Part shown: positions 48,947-57,613 of the stretch, piece by piece | Position numbering within the stretch: position 1 is the first letter of the stretch | Layout of the letters: each line of letters opens with the position of its first letter | NCBI GenBank assembly: GCA_016789405.1 | Contig: JAEUPQ010000018.1 | Coordinates: 1 to 64,000, forward strand | Length of the DNA stretch: 64,000 nt | Source: Lysobacteraceae bacterium | GTDB lineage: Bacteria; Pseudomonadota; Gammaproteobacteria; Xanthomonadales; Xanthomonadaceae | Direction: 5' to 3' | The notes under the pieces: model-generated | What the model saw: only the letters and a program-made list of their open reading frames with translations | What the model was told of the DNA's origin: nothing | The model's database searches: none | Program-made: the position numbers and the translations under genes

Positions 48947-51838
48947 ATGCAGAGCACCAGTCATGTTTCGACCGCCGGACGCTACTTCGTCGGCGACATC
49001 GCGATCGACACGCGACAGCGCAAGGTGCTGCGCCCCGATGGCGATGTCGAACTGACCCAGCGTGTCTTCGACCTGCTGATCGTCCTCGCGTCCGAACCCG
49101 ATGCGCTGCATACGCGCGAAGCTCTGTTCGAGCGCGTCTGGGGCACCACCTGCATCGAGGATTCCAACCTCACGCAGAGCATCTCGATGATCCGCAAGGC
49201 CCTGGGCGAGACGCGCAAGGGCTGGATCCGCACCGTCTCGAAGAAGGGGTACAGCTTCGAGCCGCCCGATCCGGTGCGGTTCGTGTGCGATGCCGCGCGA
49301 CGGATCGAAGACATGCCGCCAGCATCGGCTGCGATCGCACCGGAAAGGTCCCTGCCTCCGCCAGACCACGCCACATCTGGCGCCGCGACGTTCGCCATGC
49401 CGCATCACGCCTGGTGGTCACGCGCAGCGGCCTCGCTGCTGATCGCCGCCCTGCTGGGCCTGTCGGGTTCGCGCGCACCGTTGCCTTCGGCCGCCATGGC
49501 TTCGCGAAGCAGCGGTGCCGGCATCGGCATCGTCCTGGTCGCGACGGAAAGCGCCGATGCCGACGAACGCGAACGCCAGGCGACCCGACTGCTGAAGGAA
49601 TGGCTGCGCTGGAAACTCGAGTTGCTGCCGTCGGTGACGCTGATCGACGAAGCCGACCTGATCGCCGATCGCGCCACGTCGGCGTACTTCATCGACCTGC
49701 GCGTGGCGTTGCCGGATCGCCCGGGCGCGGATCATGTCTTCACCGTGGGCGCCCGTCCCGTGTTCCCCTCGCGCGCAGGCACGCACGCCGACGGCATCGC
49801 CACCTTCGCGCACGATCTGCACCTGTCGGGAAACGAGGCAAGCCTGCCGGCCATGATCGACAGCGTCTCGAACGAGACGCTGTCGGCGCTGTTCCCGATG
49901 CGCACGCGCGACCGCTGGCCCGCGCTCGCGCTGGACGCAAAGGTGGCGGCCCGCTACGCGCAGGCGATCGATGCGCTGGAGCGTCGCGACTGCGCTTCTG
50001 CGACCGCGCTGCTGCAGGACGTGGTCCGCAGTGCGCCCGACTTCGGCCCTGCGCGGATGCGACTGGCGCGGGAGCTTGCCCACGACGGCGACCTGCGCCG
50101 TGCGACGGAACAGGCGGAACTCGCGCTGGCACGCACGCGCCCCTTGCCTGCGGACGCTGCATCGGTACTTGCGGCCGAGGCCGCCGCGATTCCGCCGCAA
50201 CGCGTGGAAGATGCGGAGAAGGCCTACGCCCGACTGCATGCGGCCAATCCAGGGCGGGCCGATTTCCTGCTCGCGCGCGCGCGGCTCGCGATGCGCGCCA
50301 GCCGCCACGAGACCGCCGTGCAACTGCTCTCGGGACCGGGATGGAATCGCCAACCCGCGAGCGTGCGCGTCCGTTTCCTGCAGACACGCGCCGAGGCGAA
50401 CTTCATCCTCGGCTACCTGGACGAAGCACGACGCGATATCCAGGAAGCGATCGCACTGCTCGGCCGTTCGACGCAGGACAGGCGGCGCGAACTGGGTGCG
50501 GCGCAGCTGATGGTCGCCCGGATCGAGAACTCGCAGGTGCGCACGCATCGTCGCCCCGAGTTGTACGCCGAGGCCGCGCGCTCGTTCGAGGCGATCGGCT
50601 ATGCCCAGGGCGCGTTGCAGGCGCGCTTCCACGAAGCGATGAGCCGCGGCGACATCGCCGACGCCGAACGGCGCCTCGAACCCCTGCTCGCGCTGCTGCG
50701 CGAGAACGGTGATCGCGGCGCGGAAGTCCGGACGCTGCGGGCGATCGCGGAGAATTACCACTCGCTCGGGATGGTCAGTCAATCGGTGGCGATGCGCAGG
50801 CGCGCCTTCGAGCTGGCCAGCCTCACGGGTGATGTCGCGACCCGTGAATTGCTGGACCTGGACCTGCTGGACGAGAACCTGATCGACGGCGACCTGGCGC
50901 AGGCCAGCCAGCGCGTGGAGCGCTTGCGCGACAACCGCCTGTGGACGAAATACCGGTTCCGCGTCGCGCGCCGCGAACACGAACTGTTGACCCTGCAGGG
51001 ACGCCATCGCGAAGCCCTGTCGACGCTCGACGAAAAACTGTCCGACACCCAGCGCGGCGCGCGCCCGGACGTCTCGCCGACCGAAGCGGCCAAGCTCGCC
51101 TGCGCGCGCATGGAAAGCCTGCTGTCGCTCGGCGAACTGAGCATGGCGCGCGCGCAGTCGCAGGGCTGCCACGATGACGGATCGAGCTCCGTGCCGATCA
51201 TCGCCGCGATCGGCATGGCCGGCATCGAACTGCATTCGGGCAACCTGATCGATGCCCGCGCGCATGCCGACCACGCGGCGCAGCTGTTGTCGCAACGCAA
51301 GAAGAACATGGGACAGGTGGGGCTGAGCATCGCCGTGGCCGGCATGCTGACCCGGCTGCGCGATTACGACCGTGCCGAGCAGTTGTATCGCGACGTCGCC
51401 GTCGCAGCGAAGCGCAGCGGCTACCGTCGGCTGCAGGCGGAGGTCGAGGTGGGCCTGGCGGAACTGGCCGCCGCGCGCCGCGACTGGACGGCGTATGCGG
51501 CGCATCGCGATGCCGTGCGGACGTTGTTCCCGCAGGACCTGTGGCATTTCGGCAGCCGCCTTGAATTGCTGGAAGTCGCTCGATTGCGCGCATCCGGCCG
51601 GGTCGACGATGCCCACGCCCGCGCGGCCGCGCTTGCCGCACGCGCCGGGCGATTGGGTGATGCCCTGGTGCAGGCACAGGCCAGGGCACTGCATGACGAT
51701 GGCGCGGAGCCCGACGATGTCGATGATCGCCTGGCGCGCCATGGCGCGATCGATTGGCTGGTCGTCCGCGGGCATCGGCTCGCGGACGCGCCCATGCGCC
51801 CGATGTCGGCGCAGGCCGCACACATCCCGGGCCACTGA
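48947..51838 (+). CDS. CadC-like membrane regulator with periplasmic TPR region, copy 1
   Basis: The 963-residue protein has an N-terminal OmpR/CadC winged-helix domain (about 12-105; QRVFDLLIVLASEP, TREALFERVWGTT, KGWIRTVSKKGYSFEPP), one membrane helix (about 155-175) and a long C-terminal TPR-like helical region (about 320-940) in the periplasm. Such one-component regulators sense signals outside the membrane and bind promoters inside. It is a full-length paralogue of the protein at 57614-60430. It converges with a secreted phosphoesterase gene. The promoter has the shared GGCTAGCATC element. The signal is unknown. Confidence 0.9.
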   Translation: MQSTSHVSTAGRYFVGDIAIDTRQRKVLRPDGDVELTQRVFDLLIVLASEPDALHTREALFERVWGTTCIEDSNLTQSISMIRKALGETRKGWIRTVSKKGYSFEPPDPVRFVCDAARRIEDMPPASAAIAPERSLPPPDHATSGAATFAMPHHAWWSRAAASLLIAALLGLSGSRAPLPSAAMASRSSGAGIGIVLVATESADADERERQATRLLKEWLRWKLELLPSVTLIDEADLIADRATSAYFIDLRVALPDRPGADHVFTVGARPVFPSRAGTHADGIATFAHDLHLSGNEASLPAMIDSVSNETLSALFPMRTRDRWPALALDAKVAARYAQAIDALERRDCASATALLQDVVRSAPDFGPARMRLARELAHDGDLRRATEQAELALARTRPLPADAASVLAAEAAAIPPQRVEDAEKAYARLHAANPGRADFLLARARLAMRASRHETAVQLLSGPGWNRQPASVRVRFLQTRAEANFILGYLDEARRDIQEAIALLGRSTQDRRRELGAAQLMVARIENSQVRTHRRPELYAEAARSFEAIGYAQGALQARFHEAMSRGDIADAERRLEPLLALLRENGDRGAEVRTLRAIAENYHSLGMVSQSVAMRRRAFELASLTGDVATRELLDLDLLDENLIDGDLAQASQRVERLRDNRLWTKYRFRVARREHELLTLQGRHREALSTLDEKLSDTQRGARPDVSPTEAAKLACARMESLLSLGELSMARAQSQGCHDDGSSSVPIIAAIGMAGIELHSGNLIDARAHADHAAQLLSQRKKNMGQVGLSIAVAGMLTRLRDYDRAEQLYRDVAVAAKRSGYRRLQAEVEVGLAELAAARRDWTAYAAHRDAVRTLFPQDLWHFGSRLELLEVARLRASGRVDDAHARAAALAARAGRLGDALVQAQARALHDDGAEPDDVDDRLARHGAIDWLVVRGHRLADAPMRPMSAQAAHIPGH

Positions 51839-51924
51839 GGGACACCTCGCCCTCGGCGACGAAGCCCGCAAGCGCGGATGCGTCGCGCCCGCCGTCGTGC
51901 ATGCCGTTGCGCCAGCCAGATGGA

Positions 51925-51949
51925 CCGTGCCCGGACCTGCCGGGCACGG
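51925..51949. terminator. Hairpin between the convergent regulator and phosphoesterase genes
   Basis: CCGTGCCCGG (51925-51934) and CCGGGCACGG (51940-51949) form a perfect ten-bp stem with a five-base loop. It lies between the stop codons of the two converging genes and may end transcription from both sides, although T-runs are lacking. Confidence 0.5.
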
Positions 51950-52002
51950 CCGCCCGTGGCGGCCTCCGCGTCATGCGGAACGGATGCCGCCACAGGTTTC
52001 GA

Positions 52003-53856
52003 TCAGAACGTGACGCTCCAGCTGTTGATGTAGCCGGTATCGGCATTGGCGTTGTCGTTCACGCGGAGTTTCCACGTGCCGTTCAGCGCCTCGCCCGACA
52101 GGTTCACCGTGTAAGTCTGGTTGATGTTGTCCGCCGAACCGCCGCTGCGGTTGTGCAGCACGTACACCGAGCCGTCCGGCGCGATCAGATCCACCTTGAG
52201 ATCGCCGATGTAGGTGTGGACGATGGCGACGGCGACCGGCGTGGTGGCGGAGCCATTCCCGGTGCGGCCCGACACCGTGACCGGACTCTCCACCGTGGCG
52301 TTGTCGCTGATCGCGACATCGGCGCCGTTGGTGTAGGTCTGCGATCCGCTGGACGACGCGGTTCCGGTGAAGTTCTGGCCAGTCACATTGCCGCTGTTCA
52401 CGGTCACGCTGCGGCTGGTCGGGCTGAAGGTGTAGCCGCTCAGCGACGGGGTCAGCGTGTAGGTGCCGTTGGCCAGGCCGCTCAGCGTGTAGGCGCCGGT
52501 GCTGGACGTGGTGGCCGACACCGAACCGTTGCTCACGACCACGCCGGCGATGCCGGTGCCCGCGCTGTTGGTGACGCTGCCCGACACCGAATACGTCGTG
52601 CCGGTGCTCGCCTTGTTGCACGTACCGGTGACGCGATCGGTGAAGGTGCTGCCGGCCACCGGCACGAACTCGGCCACGTAGTCGGTCGCGCTCAGCGTCA
52701 GCTTCATCACGCCCCATGTGTTGCCGTTGCGCACTTCCGCGATCGTGGTATTGGCGCTGCCCAGCGCATAGAAATTGCGACCGCCGGTGCCGACCAGCAA
52801 CTGCCGGAAACCGTCCGCCGCCACCGCCCCGCTGGCGTTGATCTTCTTGCTGCGCTGGTAGTTGTGGTCATGGCCGACCAGGATCAGGTCCGCCTTCGCG
52901 TTGTACAGCGCGGTGTAGGCCGACTGCACGCCGCTGTAGCCGGTGTAGTTGCCGGTGCTCCAGCGCGGGTGGTGGAAGTAGGCGGCCGTGCACGGCTTGG
53001 TGTTCGCGGCCAGATCCTGCTGCAGCCAGGTCAGCTGCGCGCTGGAGATCGAACCGCCCGACATCGTGTTCAGCGCGACGAAGTGCCAATCGCCCGCATC
53101 CCAGCTGTAGTAGCCCTTGCTGCGATCACCGGCGATGCCGGTCTGCACGCCGGAACCGTTGAAGTAGTCGAAATAGCCTGCAGCGCCCGAGGTGCCGTAC
53201 TCGTGGTTGCCCGGGGTCGGACGGGTCTTGCTCTTGAATCGCCCCCAGTTCGGCGCATAGCGATTGTTGTACTCGCTCAGCGTGCCGCTGTCGTAGGCGT
53301 TGTCGCCCGCGGTGAACACCGCGACCGGGTTGATGTTGACGATCAGGTCCGAGGTCGCCTTGCAGTCCTGCGGCGTCGAGTCGCAGATGTCGCCCGCACC
53401 GGCCACGACCACCGTGGACAGTGCGAGCGCACGCGTCCCGACGGTGTAGCCGCCGAGGTCGTAGCTGCTGTCGCGGCTGGCGAAATACGGCTGGATGTCG
53501 ACGCACGAACCGCGCAGCGCGCGGCTGCTGAAGCTGCGGTCGTTCCAGTGCCCGCCCTGGAAGACGTAGCGGTCCCCGCCGGAGCTCTTCAGCACCAGGC
53601 TGTCGTAGGCATGCAGCTTGAGCGAGCGGAAATCGAGCCGGATCCACTTGGCGCCGGTTTCGCAGACGCGGCTGGAGCCGCCTGCATCGAGGACGGACCG
53701 CGACGAGGCGGCCGGCAGGGTGCGCGTGATCGTCCCGGCCTCGTGGAGTTGCGGCGTGCGCTCGCGGGCCTGCAGCGGCGAAGCCACCGCGAGCGTGGCC
53801 AGCAGGGCGACCGCAAGCGCGTTCGCGGTCCCTGGCGTGTGTCGTTTCAAATCCAT
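52003..53856 (-). CDS. Secreted metallophosphoesterase with CarboxypepD-like and P domains
   Basis: The 617-residue protein has a signal peptide (to about residue 31), a calcineurin-type metallophosphoesterase domain (about 145-400), a carboxypeptidase-regulatory-like beta domain (about 418-498) and a C-terminal proprotein-convertase P domain (about 505-617). Metal-site motifs are [32 protein letters not shown] and VGHDHNYQR, all intact. It should hydrolyse phosphate esters outside the cell. Its first 400 residues are nearly identical to the gene at 54346-56979, while its last 200 resemble the protease at 60581-62401. GGGAG lies upstream of ATG 53856. Confidence 0.93.
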   Translation of the reverse strand: MDLKRHTPGTANALAVALLATLAVASPLQARERTPQLHEAGTITRTLPAASSRSVLDAGGSSRVCETGAKWIRLDFRSLKLHAYDSLVLKSSGGDRYVFQGGHWNDRSFSSRALRGSCVDIQPYFASRDSSYDLGGYTVGTRALALSTVVVAGAGDICDSTPQDCKATSDLIVNINPVAVFTAGDNAYDSGTLSEYNNRYAPNWGRFKSKTRPTPGNHEYGTSGAAGYFDYFNGSGVQTGIAGDRSKGYYSWDAGDWHFVALNTMSGGSISSAQLTWLQQDLAANTKPCTAAYFHHPRWSTGNYTGYSGVQSAYTALYNAKADLILVGHDHNYQRSKKINASGAVAADGFRQLLVGTGGRNFYALGSANTTIAEVRNGNTWGVMKLTLSATDYVAEFVPVAGSTFTDRVTGTCNKASTGTTYSVSGSVTNSAGTGIAGVVVSNGSVSATTSSTGAYTLSGLANGTYTLTPSLSGYTFSPTSRSVTVNSGNVTGQNFTGTASSSGSQTYTNGADVAISDNATVESPVTVSGRTGNGSATTPVAVAIVHTYIGDLKVDLIAPDGSVYVLHNRSGGSADNINQTYTVNLSGEALNGTWKLRVNDNANADTGYINSWSVTF

Positions 53857-53873
53857 CGTGTACTCCCTGTGTG

Positions 53874-53902
53874 TGTGATGAGGTCATCTGTGATGAGGTC
53901 AT
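53874..53902. repeat. Tandem 14-bp direct repeat before phosphoesterase gene 1
   Basis: TGTGATGAGGTCAT occurs at 53874-53887 and again at 53889-53902, one base apart, 18-46 bases upstream of the start codon. It could be a regulator site or a leader element. No equivalent is seen before the paralogous gene. Confidence 0.5.
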
Positions 53903-54300
53903 GGCCCCCGGCTGGAGCATGCACGTCGGGCATGTCCGGCGGGTTGCAGCGTCGTGCTTTTCGTCCTCGACCATCGGATCACCGCCGCGACCGACCCCTG
54001 TCGATCGCCCGAACGACGCCAGCCCCCCGAGGCGGATCGATCTCCGCGCTGGCCCCGTTCATCCGACGCGCCACCGGGAGACCCATTCAGGCCATCGCCG
54101 GGGACTGTTCTTGTTCTGTCTGTCCGCGTCGCGGCGCATCGTGCAGACACGGCGGCGGCGAAAGCGTGATGCCGGACGGTTTTTTATCTTTTTTGAGCCC
54201 GGCAGGCCGTCGATGACGGCTTCGCGGCGGCGCGGCCCACGTCCACAACCGGACATCTGCGGTCGACGGCAGGCTCCGCCGGGCGACACCATCCAGCCCC
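53903..54300. other. Intergenic region with an A/T-rich element shared with the paralogous locus
   Basis: No credible gene is seen. TTTTATCTTTTTTGA (54182-54196) is identical to 57298-57312 and lies 326 bases upstream of this phosphoesterase start, compared with 319 bases at the other. On the coding strand it reads as an A-rich tract, which could be part of a promoter, leaving a leader of about 300 bases. Confidence 0.5.
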
Positions 54301-54331
54301 GCCCCCGTGCATGCATGGCATGCACGGGGGC
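54301..54331 (-). terminator. 14-bp hairpin after phosphoesterase gene 2
   Basis: GCCCCCGTGCATGC (54301-54314) and GCATGCACGGGGGC (54318-54331) form a perfect stem with a three-base loop, 15 bases past the stop of the minus-strand gene. No T-run follows. Confidence 0.6.
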
Positions 54332-54345
54332 GGGCGAGCACGGAT

Positions 54346-56979
54346 TTACCTGCTCACCGCATAGAGCGCCTGCAGCGTCACGTTCCTGTACGCCTGGCCG
54401 CGCGCATGCACGGTGACGTAGTAGGTGTTGGACGAGGACGGGTTGGTCCACAGACAGCCTTCGTTGCTGTCGTCCTTGTAGGGCGCGCAGAGCGAACTGG
54501 TGAACGTGGGCGCCGAAACCGTCGAGGTCGCGATGCTGTTCACGCGCACGTACAGGTCCGCGTTGGGCGCGTCCGGCGCCGTGCCGCGCGTGCGTACGGT
54601 CAGGGTGTCGTTCGAGTTCGACGGGATGGTGTAGGACATCACCGGCGACCACTGGTTGGCCGAGGCTGGCGGCAGCACGATCACCGATTCCAGGTCGAGC
54701 TGCGCGGAGGTCGCGGTGACGCTGATGCTGCCGGACGCGGTGTTGGTCAGGCCGCTGTTGTCGGTCACGGTCACGCGGAACGTGTAGGTGCCCGTGCGGT
54801 AGACCTTGCGCGGCGCGACGTCGGTCGAGGTGGTGCCATCGCCGAAATCCCACAGCCAGGACACGATCTGGCCATCGCTGTCGGTGGAACCGGCGGCGGT
54901 GAACTTCACGAACGCGGCGCCCGAGGAGGCACGGCTCCACGACCAGTGCGCGTCCGGCGCGGTACCGCCGCCGCTCGATACGGTGACCGCTGCCGTCCTG
55001 CTGTGCTTGAGTCCGCCATCGTCGACCACGGTCAGCGTGACGTTGTAGGTGCCTGCGGCGGCGTAGGTCCTGCTCGGGTTGGTCGCGGTGGAGGTGGCGC
55101 CGTCGCCGAAATCCCAGCTGCGCGACACGATGCTGCCGTCGCTGTCGGTGGAGGTGTCGGTGAAGGTCGCGGTCAGCCCGCTCACCGACGAGGTGAAGTT
55201 CGCCACCGGCGCGACGTTGCCGGTACCGCCCACCGTCACCGCCGTCGTCCTGCTGTGAGTGAGGCCGCCGTTGTCGGTGACCGTCAGCGTGACGTTGTAG
55301 GTGCCCGCCGCCGCATAGGTCTTGCTGGGGCTGGTCAGGGTCGAACTGCTGCCGTCACCGAAGTTCCAGCTGCGCGACGCGATGCTGCCGTCGCTGTCGC
55401 TGGAGCTGTCGGTGAAGGTCGCGGTCAAACCACTGGTGCTCACGCTGAAGTTCGCCACCGGCGCGACGTTGCCGCCGCTCACCGTCACCGCCGTCGTCTT
55501 GCTGTGGCTCAGGCCGGCGTTGTCGGTGACCGTCAGGGTGACGTTGTAGGTTCCGGACGCCGCGTAGGTCCTGCTCGGGTTGGCCGCGGTCGACGTGCTG
55601 CCGTCGCCGAAGTTCCAGCTGCGCGAGGCGATGCTGCCGTCGCTGTCGCTGGAGGTGTCGGTGAAGGTCGCGGTCAGGCCGTTGGTGCTCGCCGTGAAGT
55701 TCGCCACCGGTGCGACATTGCCGCCGGCCTTGTTGCAGGTGCCGGTGACGCGGTCGGTGAAGGTGCTGCCGGCCACCGGCACGAACTCGGCCACGTAGTC
55801 GGTCGCGCTCAGCGTCAGCTTCATCACGCCCCAGGTATTGCCGTTGCGCACTTCCGCGATGGTGGTATTGGCGCTGCCCAGCGCATAGAAATTGCGACCG
55901 CCGGTGCCGACCAGCAACTGGCGGAAACCGTCCGCCGCCACTGCGCCGCTGGCGTTGATCTTCTTGCTGCGCTGGTAATTGTGGTCGTGGCCGACCAGGA
56001 TCAGGTCCGCCTTGGCCTTGTACAGTTCGGCGTACACCCACTGCATGCCGCTGTAGCCGCTGTAATTGCCCGTGCTCCAGCGCGGATGGTGGAAATAGGC
56101 CGCCGTGCACGGCTTGGTGTTCGCCGCCAGGTCCTGCTTCAGCCAGGCCAACTGCGCGCTGTCGCTTTTGATTTCGCCGCCCGACATCGTGTTGAGCGCG
56201 ATGAAGTGCCAGTCGCCCACGTCCCAGCTGTAGTAGCCCTTGCTGCGGTCGCCGGCCAGGCCGGTCTGGACGTTCGTACCGTTGAAGTAGTCGAAGTAAC
56301 CCTTGGCGCCCGACGTGCCGTATTCGTGGTTGCCCGGCGTCGGCTTGGTCTTGCTCTTGAAACGACCCCAGTTGGGATGGTAGCGATCGTTGTATTCCCC
56401 GATCGTGCCGTCATCGTAGGCGTTGTCGCCTGCCGTGAACACCGCGACCGGGTTGATGTCGACGATCAGGTCCGAAGTCTTCTTGCAGTCGGCCGGCGTG
56501 GAGTCGCAGATGTCGCCGGCGCCGGCGACGACGACGGTGGACTGTGCCAGCGCACGCGTGCCGACGGTGTAGCCGCCGAGGTCGTAGCCGCTGTCGCGGC
56601 TGGCGAAGTACGGCTGGATGTCGACGCACGAACCGCGCAGCGCACGGCTGCTGAAGCTGCGGTCGTTCCAGTGCCCGCCCTGGAAGACGTAGCGGTCCCC
56701 GCCGGAGCTCTTCAGCACCAGGCTGTCGTAGGCGTGCAGCTTGAGCGAGCGGAAATCGAGCCGGATCCACTTGGCGCCGGTTTCGCAGACGCGCGTGGAT
56801 GAGGCCGCAGTCAGCACCGACCGCGAGGACGCGGTCGGCAGCGTGCGGACGATGGTTCCGGCTTCGTGCAGTTGCGCCGTGCGCTCGCGCGCCTGCAACG
56901 GCGATGCCATGGCCAGCACGGCCAGCAACGCCGTGGCGGCCGCAGCCGATCTCCCCCTGGTTCTCTGTCTCGAATGCAT
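54346..56979 (-). CDS. Secreted metallophosphoesterase with four PKD domains and a PPC-like end
   Basis: The 877-residue protein has a signal peptide ([20 protein letters not shown], cleaved near PLQA), a calcineurin-type domain (about 145-400; [35 protein letters not shown]), four PKD domains (about 420-765, each with W-x-F-G-D-G) and a C-terminal PPC-like domain (about 770-877, [10 protein letters not shown]). PKD and PPC domains are common in secreted enzymes and bind surfaces or polymers. The catalytic half is almost the same as in the gene at 52003-53856, so the two arose by duplication, with the C-terminal domains exchanged. It diverges from CadC-like regulator 2. Confidence 0.93.
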   Translation of the reverse strand: MHSRQRTRGRSAAAATALLAVLAMASPLQARERTAQLHEAGTIVRTLPTASSRSVLTAASSTRVCETGAKWIRLDFRSLKLHAYDSLVLKSSGGDRYVFQGGHWNDRSFSSRALRGSCVDIQPYFASRDSGYDLGGYTVGTRALAQSTVVVAGAGDICDSTPADCKKTSDLIVDINPVAVFTAGDNAYDDGTIGEYNDRYHPNWGRFKSKTKPTPGNHEYGTSGAKGYFDYFNGTNVQTGLAGDRSKGYYSWDVGDWHFIALNTMSGGEIKSDSAQLAWLKQDLAANTKPCTAAYFHHPRWSTGNYSGYSGMQWVYAELYKAKADLILVGHDHNYQRSKKINASGAVAADGFRQLLVGTGGRNFYALGSANTTIAEVRNGNTWGVMKLTLSATDYVAEFVPVAGSTFTDRVTGTCNKAGGNVAPVANFTASTNGLTATFTDTSSDSDGSIASRSWNFGDGSTSTAANPSRTYAASGTYNVTLTVTDNAGLSHSKTTAVTVSGGNVAPVANFSVSTSGLTATFTDSSSDSDGSIASRSWNFGDGSSSTLTSPSKTYAAAGTYNVTLTVTDNGGLTHSRTTAVTVGGTGNVAPVANFTSSVSGLTATFTDTSTDSDGSIVSRSWDFGDGATSTATNPSRTYAAAGTYNVTLTVVDDGGLKHSRTAAVTVSSGGGTAPDAHWSWSRASSGAAFVKFTAAGSTDSDGQIVSWLWDFGDGTTSTDVAPRKVYRTGTYTFRVTVTDNSGLTNTASGSISVTATSAQLDLESVIVLPPASANQWSPVMSYTIPSNSNDTLTVRTRGTAPDAPNADLYVRVNSIATSTVSAPTFTSSLCAPYKDDSNEGCLWTNPSSSNTYYVTVHARGQAYRNVTLQALYAVSR

Positions 56980-57613
56980 GATTGGACTCCGTGATCTGTT
57001 GTTGTGCGTTGAGTTGCCCCCAGCCGGCATGCGGATCTGCATGCCGCGCGGTTCGCGCAGCGACGATCCCTGTCGACCGTCCTCCGGACATGGCGCCCCG
57101 TTCGCCCCATCTTCGGCCGGAAGACACCACCCGCCAGACGGGTTGCCTTCCTTCAAGCGCCCCGACACTCCCTGGGCCGGTGCGCAGTCGATGACCCCGC
57201 TCGATGCCGGCGGACGACCCCCGGTGACATGTCGCATGCGCAGGGCGGAGCGGAGCGTGACCCCGGAACCCACCCCCTTTTGCGATGGACATCACCCTTT
57301 TATCTTTTTTGATCCTGCTTCAGATTTTCTGAGACGACGCCTCATGCCCATGCGCGTCGAGGCCGCTTTTTTCGTCGATTTCGCAGGCTGGCGACGTCGA
57401 TTCGCTGCTCCAAGGAGCGGGTGTCGTCGGATGCGCGCATCGCGCGCGACACGACACGCGCAGCCCATGGCGAGCGCGCGCGAATCATGTCGAATCATCC
57501 TTTGAAAGCCGGAAACAGTTGGCTAGCATCGGCCTCGTACGTCCCGGAACGTCGGCATCGGCGCCCCCCGCCGGTGCGCTGCGCCCACCGGCAACCGGCA
57601 ATCGACGTTCGCC
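56980..57613. promoter_or_regulatory. Divergent control region of phosphoesterase 2 and CadC-like regulator 2
   Basis: This 634-base stretch has no credible gene. It contains the shared TTTTATCTTTTTTGA element (57298-57312) and, on the right side, the regulator's promoter. The leftward leader to the phosphoesterase may be about 300 bases long. I searched it by eye for cyclic-di-GMP and cobalamin riboswitch cores and found none that hold up. Confidence 0.55.
57502..57529 (+). promoter_or_regulatory. Sigma-70-type promoter of CadC-like regulator 2
   Basis: TTGAAA (57502-57507) and TAGCAT (57524-57529) are separated by 16 bases and lie 85 bases before the start codon. The -10 is inside GGCTAGCATC, a 10-mer shared with the promoter of the paralogous regulator near 48832. 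Confidence 0.6.

Noticed and set aside
54960..55760. Regular DNA repeats that could suggest a CRISPR array
   Set aside because: The period is about 250 bases and falls within coding sequence for PKD domains; there are no short direct repeats with unique spacers.
54307..56802. A long plus-strand frame with internal repeats opposite phosphoesterase 2
   Set aside because: Its repeats are simply the antisense of the four PKD domains. The sense gene has signal peptide, metal motifs and PKD consensus.
56980..57320. A riboswitch in the long leader of phosphoesterase 2
   Set aside because: Fragments such as GGGGTCACGC recall the cyclic-di-GMP-I core, but the required GCA/AAA segments and paired stems could not be found, and the other leader shows nothing similar.
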